The position numbers were made by a program, and so were the translations under genes. A DNA stretch of 13,480 nt, from the NCBI RefSeq assembly GCF_031928785.1, contig NZ_JARQAL010000010.1; one strand, 5' to 3'. Origin of the DNA: Enterococcus_C asini_A (GTDB lineage Bacteria > Bacillota > Bacilli > Lactobacillales > Enterococcaceae). Below are positions 6,853 through 13,362 of the stretch, piece after piece (the stretch's first letter is position 1; each line of letters opens with the position of its first letter). The notes under the pieces are model-generated. The model was not told the origin of the DNA and did not search any database. It saw nothing but the letters and a program-made list of their open reading frames with translations.

Positions 6853-7152
6853 ATGGAAAATCAAGATCAAAATATTAATGCAATTAACGGTAATTTTAAT
6901 TCTAAAACGAAGCCCAAAAAAAGAAAGAAGAAAACTGTTTCTGATATTGAACTTCAAATTAAAGAATTACAAAAGAAAAAAGAAGAATTAATTCTAAAAT
7001 CTAAAGCAGATATTGGTGACTTTGTTCTTTCTACCCTTTCAAAAAATAATATTTCTATTGAATCAATTGAAGAAAACAAAGAATTATTCTATGACGAATT
7101 AGAAACTTTACTAAATGAAAATAGTCAAAATTTTTCTGAATTACTTAAATAG
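6853..7152 (+). CDS. Small basic coiled-coil protein, probable relaxosome accessory
   Basis: 99 residues: an Asn-rich head, a strongly basic patch (KTKPKKRKKKTVSD, about 19-32), a coiled coil (IELQIKELQKKKEELILKSK, about 33-52), then an acidic helical C-terminus ending NSQNFSELLK. No membrane segment or cysteine. It starts 8 bases after a perfect AGGAGG, is the first gene right of oriT, and diverges from the relaxase. Position, size and charge fit a DNA-binding relaxosome accessory protein in the role of MobC or TraD-like proteins of MobQ systems, but I cannot name a family. It shares its plan (coiled coil, then helical acidic tail with an FSE motif) with the next gene and may be a distant paralogue. 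Confidence 0.65.
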   Translation: MENQDQNINAINGNFNSKTKPKKRKKKTVSDIELQIKELQKKKEELILKSKADIGDFVLSTLSKNNISIESIEENKELFYDELETLLNENSQNFSELLK

Positions 7153-7154
7153 TT

Positions 7155-7412
7155 ATGGCAAATAATGATTTAAATGACATCAATAAAAGAATAGAAAAAC
7201 TAAAAATTCAAAAAAATATTTTGCGAGCGAATAGCGAGCAAAATGTCAATCGAAAAATTAGGACAAGGAAATTAATACAAAAAGGAGCATTGTTAGAAAA
7301 ATATTTTGATATTGAACATTTATCTCCTGAAGAAACAGAAGAGCTTTTAAAAATATTTTCTGAATACGTTAAAGCAAATTCACCTAAAAAATTTAAAAAA
7401 AATGAAGATTAA
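7155..7412 (+). CDS. TraD/DUF3847-like relaxosome accessory protein
   Basis: 85 residues: a coiled coil (NDINKRIEKLKIQKNILRAN), then the motif RKIRTRKLIQKGALLEKYF (about 33-51), then an acidic helix SPEETEELLKIFSEYVKAN. The R-x-R-T-R-x-L-I-x-x-G-A-x-x-E pattern is typical of small proteins next to MobQ relaxases (TraD-like in Agrobacterium, DUF3847-like in Firmicutes). These are thought to help the relaxosome, though their mechanism is poorly known. The ATG is only 2 bp after the stop of the preceding gene and has no good Shine-Dalgarno, so translation is probably coupled. Its TAA stop lies inside the stem of the terminator that follows. Confidence 0.7.
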   Translation: MANNDLNDINKRIEKLKIQKNILRANSEQNVNRKIRTRKLIQKGALLEKYFDIEHLSPEETEELLKIFSEYVKANSPKKFKKNED

Positions 7413-7440
7413 TAAGGATTAATCTTCGTTTTTTATTTTT
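7402..7440. terminator. Bidirectional intrinsic terminator
   Basis: Ten-base arms GAAGATTAAT (7404-7413) and ATTAATCTTC (7418-7427) flank the tetraloop AAGG. On the plus strand GTTTTTTATTTTTTT follows; on the minus strand the hairpin is followed by an equally long T-rich run. It would end both the plus-strand relaxosome genes and the minus-strand pair at 7441-8111. Confidence 0.85.
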
Positions 7441-7716
7441 TTAAATAAAGTTGAATGTTCTTAAAATTTTATTTTCTTTTTTTAACTGATTTAATAATTC
7501 TATTACAGTTTCTTTGTCTAAGTCGTACCAACTTCCAAAGGCGACAATATCGCCTGATACTTCTTTATTAATAAAATCAACAACTAAACTCAATTCCCTT
7601 GTTTCCAATGATGAACGTGCTTCAATTTCATATAAATCAAAGTCCTGGGGTTTGTTATTATCTACCTCTATTAGATCAGCAGAATACACATATAACTTTT
7701 TTAGTGTTGAATCCAT
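7441..7716 (-). CDS. Hypothetical protein, second gene of an unrecognised two-gene operon
   Basis: 91 residues, soluble, acidic, no cysteines or membrane segments. Visible features are an aromatic N-terminus (KKLYVYSADLIEVD), a middle segment RSSLETRELSLVVDFINKEV, a GSWYDLDKE turn and a C-terminal helix VIELLNQLKKENKIL. I do not recognise it. The ATG at 7714-7716 has an AAGGA five bases upstream and lies inside the 3' end of the preceding gene (16-bp overlap in another frame), which points to coupled translation and joint function. It ends just before the bidirectional terminator. Confidence 0.65.
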   Translation of the reverse strand: MDSTLKKLYVYSADLIEVDNNKPQDFDLYEIEARSSLETRELSLVVDFINKEVSGDIVAFGSWYDLDKETVIELLNQLKKENKILRTFNFI

Positions 7717-8111
7717 GCTATTCCTTCGTGTGTAATGGTATAGAATAATAATTTTCCTTTTGAGTCAAAAAAAGCGATATTCATATATCCAAATTCAGTA
7801 GTTTCTACTGTTTCGCCCAATTTATTATCCCATGTGTTATAAAAAAAAGAATTGATTTTTCTCAAATCATTAAATATTTTTTCTTTATCGGAAAATTTTA
7901 TATCAAATTTATATACAACTCCCTTAGCTCCTGAATCATTCCAGTTGAACACATTTTTTTTGGTGATCAGAAGCTGATTATATTTTTCTATAATGAAATT
8001 AGATTCATTGTCATCTATAAGTTGTAACAACTCTATATACTTAGTGTTTTTTTCCAAAAAATTTAAAATTTGTATATAATCATTTTTATTTGTTATTTTG
8101 ATGATTTTCAT
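7701..8111 (-). CDS. Hypothetical protein, first gene of an unrecognised two-gene operon
   Basis: 136 residues, soluble, very rich in Ile, Asn, Lys and Phe. The C-terminal half looks like an alternating beta-strand fold (GVVYKFDIKF, GYMNIAFFDSKGKLLFYTIT) ending HEGIAWIQH. That general look resembles small immunity-type or SMI1-like proteins, but no diagnostic motif is present and I make no family call. AGGAGA lies 10 bases before the ATG. It overlaps the next gene by 16 bp. The pair lies between the relaxosome genes and zeta, in the part that would enter a recipient early during transfer from the predicted oriT. Confidence 0.65.
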   Translation of the reverse strand: MKIIKITNKNDYIQILNFLEKNTKYIELLQLIDDNESNFIIEKYNQLLITKKNVFNWNDSGAKGVVYKFDIKFSDKEKIFNDLRKINSFFYNTWDNKLGETVETTEFGYMNIAFFDSKGKLLFYTITHEGIAWIQH

Positions 8112-8181
8112 ACTATATCAATCTCCTAATTGTCGTATTATCACGTCTCCTTATTAAAGATATATTATCATATTTTAAGGT

Positions 8182-9045
8182 TTAAAGTCCTGGAAGCTTA
8201 GGTATTTTTGGTATTGGTGGTGTAGGTGGCTGCAAGCTTTCCAATTTTTGTTGAATTGCTTTAAATTCAGGGGTTTCTTGGTGTTGATTTTGAACCATTT
8301 TTTGCTCTATTCTCTCCAAAGTCGGTTGAATTTCTTTCCCTGATACTTTACGATTTAATTCTCTTTCTAAGGTCTCTTTCGGACTAATGGAAGGCGTTTC
8401 TAAGCTTGAATAGAGTTTCACTCCTTCTCTATTGTAAAGCCTTATATCGCTAAATAAACCCGTTTTATGAAGGGTTTCTAAATTGGTCGGTAAGTTTTTG
8501 ACAACAATATCATGCGCTTGTTTTGGTGTTGCCCTGGCTGTCATTGGATCATCTGCATACATAGTTTCATACCGTTCAATTGTTCCTAAATATGAGTTGA
8601 TTTTAGGTACTGCCATAACATACATTTTTGTTTCATAACCTTTGGCTTGAAGCATTGTTGCGGTTTGAATGGGAACGTCTGTTGTTCGTCCTGTACCTTC
8701 AATCACCAAGTTATACCCTTGATCGCTCAAACGGCTTATGATTGCTTCTGTCATGCGATTAGAATAAGGCGTCACGTGTTTTACTACGTCTTTTTCATAA
8801 AGCTTCACTAGTTCATCAAAATTAGGGTGCTGTTGTTTAAAGGTATCATTATCAATGACAATAACATTCCCTTGTGTTTCTTCAAGAATTGCTGATCGCA
8901 AACTGGTTTTCCCTGACCCTGGTTGCCCACCAAGTAAAAAAGCGGTTGGCGATTCAACCGCTTTTTTTCCTTGAATCAATTCTTCTAAATTATCATTTAA
9001 GCGATTCTCAAATTGTTTGTCAGTAAAATTGACTATATTTGCCAT
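8182..9045 (-). CDS. zeta: Zeta toxin (UDP-N-acetylglucosamine kinase) of the omega-epsilon-zeta system
   Basis: 287 residues, the same length as pSM19035 zeta and almost the same sequence as I remember it. Zeta phosphorylates UDP-N-acetylglucosamine, starving peptidoglycan synthesis in cells that lose the plasmid. Functional residues are intact: Walker A GQPGSGKTS with K46 at 40-48, the substrate-binding DNDT with D67, E100, the EGTGR stretch at 116-120, R158 and R171. The C-terminus has the Pro-rich tail PPTPPIPKIPKLPGL. The N-terminal segment at about residues 11-30 seems more diverged than the rest; that region contacts epsilon. The ATG is 1 bp after the epsilon stop, so the two are coupled. 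Confidence 0.96.
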   Translation of the reverse strand: MANIVNFTDKQFENRLNDNLEELIQGKKAVESPTAFLLGGQPGSGKTSLRSAILEETQGNVIVIDNDTFKQQHPNFDELVKLYEKDVVKHVTPYSNRMTEAIISRLSDQGYNLVIEGTGRTTDVPIQTATMLQAKGYETKMYVMAVPKINSYLGTIERYETMYADDPMTARATPKQAHDIVVKNLPTNLETLHKTGLFSDIRLYNREGVKLYSSLETPSISPKETLERELNRKVSGKEIQPTLERIEQKMVQNQHQETPEFKAIQQKLESLQPPTPPIPKIPKLPGL

Positions 9046-9046
9046 A

Positions 9047-9319
9047 TTAAGCCACTTTCTCTTTATTCAAAACTTGTTTTGAGTAACGATTCATTGACCG
9101 CCAATACTCATGAACGGCTTGTAATTCTTCTAAAGAATAATCAAAAAGATTTACACGTTTTGCAAGCTTTAATTGGTTTAATAAATTGACTTCCAATAAT
9201 TGAGAGTCATTTTTATTTAATTCATGGTTCAAAACATAGTTTAATACTCGATTATAAACACTTGCCGATAACTCATTAATGATTTCAATTTCAAATGTTT
9301 TTTCATATGTAACTGCCAT
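9047..9319 (-). CDS. epsilon: Epsilon antitoxin
   Basis: 90 residues, starting MAVTYEKTFEIEIINELSAS and ending MNRYSKQVLNKEKVA, the size and helical pattern of the pSM19035 epsilon antitoxin. It forms an epsilon2-zeta2 complex in which its N-terminal helix blocks the nucleotide site of zeta; it is short-lived, so plasmid-free cells are killed. The middle (HELNKNDSQLLEVNLLNQL, KLAKRV) carries most of the apparent differences from the classical sequence, perhaps matching the diverged N-terminus of zeta. AAAGGAG lies about 10 bases before the ATG, in the 17-bp gap after omega. Confidence 0.95.
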   Translation of the reverse strand: MAVTYEKTFEIEIINELSASVYNRVLNYVLNHELNKNDSQLLEVNLLNQLKLAKRVNLFDYSLEELQAVHEYWRSMNRYSKQVLNKEKVA

Positions 9320-9336
9320 TTCATTTTCACTCCTTT

Positions 9337-9552
9337 TTAAAGTTTATCAGGTAAATATTTCCGAATATATTCTTCTAAGGCTTTATCCATAACTTCTTTT
9401 ACGTTTCCGCCATTCTTTGCTGTTTCGATTTTTATGATATGGTGCAAGTCCGCACGAACACGAACCGTCTTATCTCCCATTATATCTTTTTTTGCACTGA
9501 TTGGTGTATCATTTCGTTTTGCTTTTTGTGCGCCTAAATTTCCCACAATCAC
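9337..9552 (-). CDS. omega: Omega transcriptional repressor (ribbon-helix-helix)
   Basis: 71 residues from a GTG start (9550-9552), the size of pSM19035 omega, which as I remember it is essentially identical. A disordered N-terminus (MIVGNLGAQKAKRNDTPISA) precedes the MetJ/Arc-type ribbon-helix-helix, with the DNA-contacting strand KTVRVRADLHHIIKIE and helices NVKEVMDKALEEYIRKYLP. Dimers bind arrays of 7-bp WATCACW repeats and repress this operon and, on Inc18 plasmids, copy-control and partition promoters. The cognate array lies just upstream at 9595-9629. The Shine-Dalgarno is weak, which fits low expression. Confidence 0.95.
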   Translation of the reverse strand: MIVGNLGAQKAKRNDTPISAKKDIMGDKTVRVRADLHHIIKIETAKNGGNVKEVMDKALEEYIRKYLPDKL

Positions 9553-9580
9553 TCACTTCTTTCTATTTCTTCTTATTCTT

Positions 9581-9629
9581 ATTTTATCATCAACAATCAC
9601 AAGTGATTAATCACTTGTGATTTGTGATT
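9581..9629 (-). promoter_or_regulatory. Omega operon promoter and operator: five contiguous heptads
   Basis: Five abutting 7-bp units fit WATCACW or its complement: AATCACA (9595), AGTGATT (9602), AATCACT (9609), TGTGATT (9616), TGTGATT (9623). In plus-strand orientation they run forward, reverse, forward, reverse, reverse. On the minus strand a TAAAAT (9581-9586) is the likely -10, with its -35 region inside the heptads, so bound omega would block polymerase. An isolated AATCACT also overlaps the omega start codon at 9547-9553. Confidence 0.88.
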
Positions 9630-9634
9630 AATAT

Positions 9635-9662
9635 ATAAAAGCCCTGTTTAAAGGGCTTTTAT
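9635..9662 (-). terminator. Terminator of the topB operon
   Basis: Eleven-base arms ATAAAAGCCCT (9635-9645) and AGGGCTTTTAT (9652-9662) flank a 6-base loop just past the topB stop. On the minus strand the stem ends in TTTTATATATT. It isolates the toxin-antitoxin promoter from topB transcription. Confidence 0.85.
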
Positions 9663-9664
9663 GC

Positions 9665-11809
9665 TTATTTTGAAAATGAGACAAAATCAATATATCCCTT
9701 TTCTCCGATTTTTACAACGGCATTGTAGGACTTTTTATCTTTCGTTTTGATTCCTTTTACCAGGGTTTCTTTTCCCTCTAGTAATTCTTTTACATTTGTT
9801 TTGGTTAGTTTTTTCTTTCTAAAGTGTTCAGCTAAAGTAAACTTACATTCAGGATAATTTGAACAACCATAAAACGATTTTTTTAATACTATATTGTTGC
9901 CACACTTAGGACATTTGCCTACAATACTTTTTTCTGCTTCTTTTTCTTTCTGTTCCTGGTAATCAGAAAAACTTAATTTCTCTATATCGGTAGGTACAGC
10001 TTCCAGTAAATGAACGATAAACTTCTTGATATTATTAATAAAGTTTTCTTGATTGCCTTCTCTTTTACCAATCTTCTTTAAATACGTTTCCCATTTAGCC
10101 GTCATTTCAGCACTCGTTAAAAGGTGCTGACTTTCAACTGCCTGGCACAATAATTTTCCTTTTTCAGTCACAACAAGTTTATTTTTAATGACTTGGATAT
10201 ATTCTTTTTGTTTCAAGGCTTCAATAATGCTTGCTCTTGTTGCTTCTGTTCCAATCCCCTCAACTTCTTGTAAAATCTTGATTGCTTCTTCATCATCAAC
10301 CGTTTTATTCGCCGTTTTCATAGCGGTTAAAAGTGTACCCTCTGTAAAAGCTTTTGGCGGTTGCGTTTCTTTTTCAACACTCTTAACGTCAACCTCGGCA
10401 CGTTCACCAATGATAACGAGTGGTAATGTTTGAACGTCCTCTTTTTCTTCTTTGGTTTGTTGTTTGAAAAGAATTTTCCAACCTTCTTGTTTTGGTGTCT
10501 TTCCGATCGATTGAAACAGCAAATCAGCTACTTTCGTTTGTATCTTGGTTTCTTCATACAAGTAATCAGGTAAAAACATGGCAACGGTCGTTTTAACGAC
10601 TAAAGCATAAATTTTTCGTTGTAAATCGTCCATTTTCGCTAATGCAGATTCGGTAGGTACTTGTTTTGTTGGGATAACGGCGTGGTGTTCCTGTACCTTA
10701 CTACCGTCCACATAACGCTTTCTAGGCTCTGTTTGAACCATTTCAAGATCAAGTCCTAAAAAACCGCTATATTTGCCAAAATTCGCTTTTAAATAAGCAA
10801 ATTCGTTCTCTGTAATAAATGGGGTATCTGTTCTTGGATAACTCAATAATTTGGCTTCATAGAGTCCTTGCATAGCTTTTAAAGTTTGGCTCGCTGTCGC
10901 TTTATAAAGCTGATTGACTTTTGATTGCAAACTACTTAAAGAAAACAAACTCGAACTATTCGTTTTCTTCTCTTTGGTTTGAACATCAGCAATTATCCCC
11001 TCTTGATTGCCTATTTTAGCTTGTTTAGAAGAAACAAAGGATAAAAGTTCCTCTTGGCTATTAAAACGCTGTGTGGGGCTTAGAACGCCCTTAAATGACC
11101 CTTGGTTTACTTTTATACTAGCTTCCACCTCGAAAAAAGGTTCTTTTCTAAAGTTTTCTATGGCTTCCTGGCGCTGAAAAATAAGATATAAGGTGGGCGT
11201 TTGAACACGTCCTAGTGAAAATGTACCTTGTACGCCCTTCTGCTGTAAATTTAACGTATACAAAGGGCTTGCATTCATGCCGATCAACCAATCGGCAATT
11301 TGGCGTGTTTGCGCTTCTTGATAAAAGGGATAGTAATTCATTCCTGGTTGCAAATTTTGAAAACCGCTTCGGATCACATCTTTTTCTAAGCTATTGATCC
11401 ATAGTCTTTTAAATGTTTTATCTTTTGAAAAGGCATTTGCTTTATGGATAATCGACCAGGCGATATTTTCACCTTCTCTGTCGCTATCTGTTGCAACAAT
11501 AATTGTATTTGCCTTTTTGAGAAGTTCTGCAACAATTTTAAACTGCTTTCCCTTATCTTTTGCGACTTCAAAATCGTATCGATCAGGAAAAATCGGCAAA
11601 GATTCAAGTTTCCAATTTTGCCACTTTTCGTCATAATGACCTGGTTCTGCTAATTCCACTAAATGCCCAAAACCAAAGGTGATAAACGTTTCATCTGTAA
11701 ATAGTGGGTCTTTGATCTCAAAATAACCGTCTTTTTTGATGCTTTGTTTTAAAGCACTTGCGTAGGCTAATGCCTGGCTTGGTTTTTCAGCTAAAATAAC
11801 CGTACTCAT
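9665..11809 (-). CDS. topB: Type IA DNA topoisomerase (Top-beta / TopB)
   Basis: 714 residues. An N-terminal Toprim domain (about 1-150) has E8 in VILAEKPSQ and the metal site D108-x-D110-x-E112 in ATDSDREGENIAW. The topoisomerase domain contains the catalytic Tyr324 in LLSYPRTDTPF and the SLGRVQTPTL helix (about 198-207). A C-terminal four-Cys zinc ribbon lies at C633, C636, C649 and C655. This is the plasmid Top III-like enzyme called Top-beta on Inc18 plasmids. It nicks and passes single strands, probably helping theta replication start and separating daughters. AAGGAGAGA precedes the ATG. It is the last gene of the resolvase operon and ends at a strong hairpin. No damage was seen. Confidence 0.96.
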   Translation of the reverse strand: MSTVILAEKPSQALAYASALKQSIKKDGYFEIKDPLFTDETFITFGFGHLVELAEPGHYDEKWQNWKLESLPIFPDRYDFEVAKDKGKQFKIVAELLKKANTIIVATDSDREGENIAWSIIHKANAFSKDKTFKRLWINSLEKDVIRSGFQNLQPGMNYYPFYQEAQTRQIADWLIGMNASPLYTLNLQQKGVQGTFSLGRVQTPTLYLIFQRQEAIENFRKEPFFEVEASIKVNQGSFKGVLSPTQRFNSQEELLSFVSSKQAKIGNQEGIIADVQTKEKKTNSSSLFSLSSLQSKVNQLYKATASQTLKAMQGLYEAKLLSYPRTDTPFITENEFAYLKANFGKYSGFLGLDLEMVQTEPRKRYVDGSKVQEHHAVIPTKQVPTESALAKMDDLQRKIYALVVKTTVAMFLPDYLYEETKIQTKVADLLFQSIGKTPKQEGWKILFKQQTKEEKEDVQTLPLVIIGERAEVDVKSVEKETQPPKAFTEGTLLTAMKTANKTVDDEEAIKILQEVEGIGTEATRASIIEALKQKEYIQVIKNKLVVTEKGKLLCQAVESQHLLTSAEMTAKWETYLKKIGKREGNQENFINNIKKFIVHLLEAVPTDIEKLSFSDYQEQKEKEAEKSIVGKCPKCGNNIVLKKSFYGCSNYPECKFTLAEHFRKKKLTKTNVKELLEGKETLVKGIKTKDKKSYNAVVKIGEKGYIDFVSFSK

Positions 11810-11810
11810 T
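11796..11810 (-). repeat. 15-bp direct repeat, copy 1 (topB start)
   Basis: The 15-mer ATAACCGTACTCATT covers the first codons of topB (AATGAGTACGGTTAT on the minus strand). An identical copy lies at 12256-12270 over the end of the resolvase gene. The 460-bp offset encloses the two small membrane-protein ORFs. Confidence 0.7.
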
Positions 11811-11847
11811 CATTCTCTCCTTTTTTCCTAATTTTAGATAGCTTTAG

Positions 11848-12120
11848 TTATTGTTGCTTCGTGTCACCTGAATAATCGCCATAGTAATTTTTCAGTCCTT
11901 GCCTAATACCAATGACAAAAACTACGATTCCTAAAATAATCATTGGAACAACCTTGATTAAATCTCTTATGATTTCAGGTTTGTCCATATAAAGGTCTTT
12001 GCTTGGAACAATCCAGTAAGCAATATCTTGCCATAAACTAGCAAAATTCAATACAAAAACAATAAACGCAATTAAAGACAGCAATAACCAAAACACAACG
12101 ATAAAATTTGTTTTTTTCAT
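11848..12120 (-). CDS. Small two-helix membrane protein, unrecognised
   Basis: 90 residues with two hydrophobic helices, about 6-27 (FIVVFWLLLSLIAFIVFVLN) and 57-75 (VVPMIILGIVVFVIGIRQGL). Between them is a 29-residue loop (SLWQDIAYWIVPSKDLYMDK onward). The tail is polar (NYYGDYSGDTKQQ). AAGGAG precedes the ATG. It sits between the resolvase and topB in the same orientation, 38 bp from topB, so it is probably co-transcribed. I know of no function; it lacks a signal peptidase site and enzymatic motifs. Confidence 0.7.
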   Translation of the reverse strand: MKKTNFIVVFWLLLSLIAFIVFVLNFASLWQDIAYWIVPSKDLYMDKPEIIRDLIKVVPMIILGIVVFVIGIRQGLKNYYGDYSGDTKQQ

Positions 12121-12191
12121 TCCTCACACACTCCTTTCTATTTTTGTTTAAACTTCCTTTTTTAAGATATTTTTCTAAATCCAAGTAGTTC

Positions 12192-12269
12192 CTAGAAGTT
12201 GATCCCAAAAAACATTGTAAAAAAGAAACCATACAGACTTGCGATAATACCAACTATAACCGTACTCAT
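12192..12269 (-). CDS. 25-residue hydrophobic ORF coupled to the resolvase gene
   Basis: The ATG overlaps the resolvase TAA stop by one base (TAATG), a classic coupling arrangement. The peptide MSTVIVGIIASLYGFFFTMF plus five residues is one membrane helix. After its TAG, another frame continues with a coding-like stretch (NYLDLEKYLKKGSLNKNRK), so this may be a frameshifted gene of about 50 codons. The start context repeats that of topB exactly for 15 bp. Either a real micro-protein, a broken gene, or a relic of an ancestral resolvase-topB junction. Confidence 0.4.
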   Translation of the reverse strand: MSTVIVGIIASLYGFFFTMFFGINF

Positions 12270-12270
12270 T
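12256..12270 (-). repeat. 15-bp direct repeat, copy 2 (resolvase end)
   Basis: Identical to 11796-11810. Here it spans the resolvase stop and the first codons of the 25-residue ORF. Confidence 0.7.
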
Positions 12271-12886
12271 AACTATCCCTCTTTTCATTGTTTTTTCTTT
12301 GATCGACTGTCACGTTATATCTTGATCGATACCTTCTAAACGTTCGGCGATTAATTCCAGTTTGTTCTTCAACTTCTTTATCGGAACAACCATTCAAAAA
12401 TAAATCAAAAGCATGTTTTAAACGTGGATCATTTTCTTTAAATTTATGCTGACGACCCTTGAATTTTCCTTTTGACTTAGCTATTTCAATTCCTTGGGCT
12501 TGTCGTTCTTTAATACGTTTACGTTCAGATTCAGCTTGATACTTATATAATTCAATCACTAAACTATTAATCAACCGCCTTAAATTTTCATCTTCAATCC
12601 CATTCATTGACGGTAAATTCAAAACCTCCAGGGTTGCCCCCTTAAATTGAATTTGATTCATTAATTCTGTTAATTCTTTATTATTCCGTCCTAATCGATC
12701 TAATTCAGTAACAACAACAATATCCCCTTCACGAATATAGTTAAGCATAGCTTGTAATTGTGGACGTTCGACCGATTGACCGCTTAATTTGTCTGAAAAG
12801 ACCTTAGAAACGCCCTGTAACGCTTGCAATTGCCGATCTAAGTTCTGTTCTTTGCTACTAACACGTGCATACCCTATTTTAGTCAT
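12269..12886 (-). CDS. res: Beta-type serine recombinase/resolvase (Inc18)
   Basis: 205 residues when started at the second ATG (12884-12886). The first ATG, two codons upstream, sits too close to the AAGGAAAG, and MTKIGYARVSSKEQN is the expected N-terminus. The protein has the resolvase catalytic serine in ARVSSKEQNLDRQL, the active-site arginines in the TELDRLGRNNKEL region, the long E helix (ESERKRIKERQAQGIEIAKS) and a C-terminal helix-turn-helix (GCSDKEVEEQTGINRRTFRRYRSRY). As I remember them, pSM19035 beta and pAMbeta1 Res-beta are nearly identical. It resolves plasmid multimers at a res/six site and can invert DNA. It probably heads the run of genes through topB. Confidence 0.95.
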   Translation of the reverse strand: MTKIGYARVSSKEQNLDRQLQALQGVSKVFSDKLSGQSVERPQLQAMLNYIREGDIVVVTELDRLGRNNKELTELMNQIQFKGATLEVLNLPSMNGIEDENLRRLINSLVIELYKYQAESERKRIKERQAQGIEIAKSKGKFKGRQHKFKENDPRLKHAFDLFLNGCSDKEVEEQTGINRRTFRRYRSRYNVTVDQRKNNEKRDS

Positions 12887-12935
12887 TAGCATCTTTCCTT
12901 TTTTAAAATTCCACTAGCAAATATATAAACTAAAC

Positions 12936-13307
12936 TTACTTATTTAGTAGCTTTCCAAAAATAAAAAATGAAATTATCCATAAAACAACGCCCACAACCA
13001 AGAAGATAGCCAATACCTTTAAGAAATCAAAAATATTTGTAAATGGAAACCAACCACTAATTATCAAACAAGGAAATACAGTTATCAGCATTACAAAAAA
13101 GTGAATAATAGATTGCTGTGTTAAAGTTAAATTATCAATCTCATAAATCACGCTAGCAGCTGAAACTAATGTAATAATTATTCCTACTAGGAAAGTACTT
13201 TTTATTTGAAATGAGTTCAACTTCTGATAAACCATTATTAAAGATATTCCGCTCATAATTACAAAGGGAATAATTCCCCTTATGATTGCATCTATAATAT
13301 ATTTCAT
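12936..13307 (-). CDS. DUF3021-like four-helix membrane protein
   Basis: The start is the ATG at 13305-13307, preceded by GGAGGTG; a longer frame upstream has no such site. This gives 123 residues with four hydrophobic helices: about IIRGIIPFVIMSGISLIMVY, STFLVGIIITLVSAASVIYE, SIIHFFVMLITVFPCLIISG and VLAIFLVVGVVLWIISFFIF. Size, topology and the N-terminal IIRGIIPF pattern resemble DUF3021, small membrane proteins usually encoded beside a LytTR-type DNA-binding regulator that they are thought to control. No such regulator is visible upstream, at least as far as the window edge. It ends about 50 bp before the resolvase start. Confidence 0.6.
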   Translation of the reverse strand: MKYIIDAIIRGIIPFVIMSGISLIMVYQKLNSFQIKSTFLVGIIITLVSAASVIYEIDNLTLTQQSIIHFFVMLITVFPCLIISGWFPFTNIFDFLKVLAIFLVVGVVLWIISFFIFGKLLNK

Positions 13308-13362
13308 TTTTGACACCTCCACTCTAATTTTGCCCAACTTAAATGTCCTATTTTCTAATCCC

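Noticed and set aside
6658..6957. 99-codon minus-strand open frame over oriT and the first accessory gene
   Set aside because: It crosses the nic core and is antisense to a gene with a promoter and a perfect Shine-Dalgarno; its hydrophobic look comes from AT-rich complement sequence.
9553..9594. Purine-rich leader before omega considered as a riboswitch or attenuator
   Set aside because: It is about 40 bp long, has no stem-loop of note and is adequately explained as promoter and leader.
9595..9629. Short tandem repeats considered as a CRISPR array or replication iterons
   Set aside because: The units are 7 bp, contiguous, in mixed orientation and match the omega operator consensus directly upstream of omega.
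11386..11653. Several open frames inside topB on both strands
   Set aside because: All are shadows of the intact topB reading frame around the Toprim motif.
12038..12253. 71-codon minus-strand open frame overlapping the small membrane protein
   Set aside because: It starts without a ribosome-binding site and overlaps the better supported 90-residue gene in another frame. Only its middle part may matter, as the tail of a frameshifted gene.
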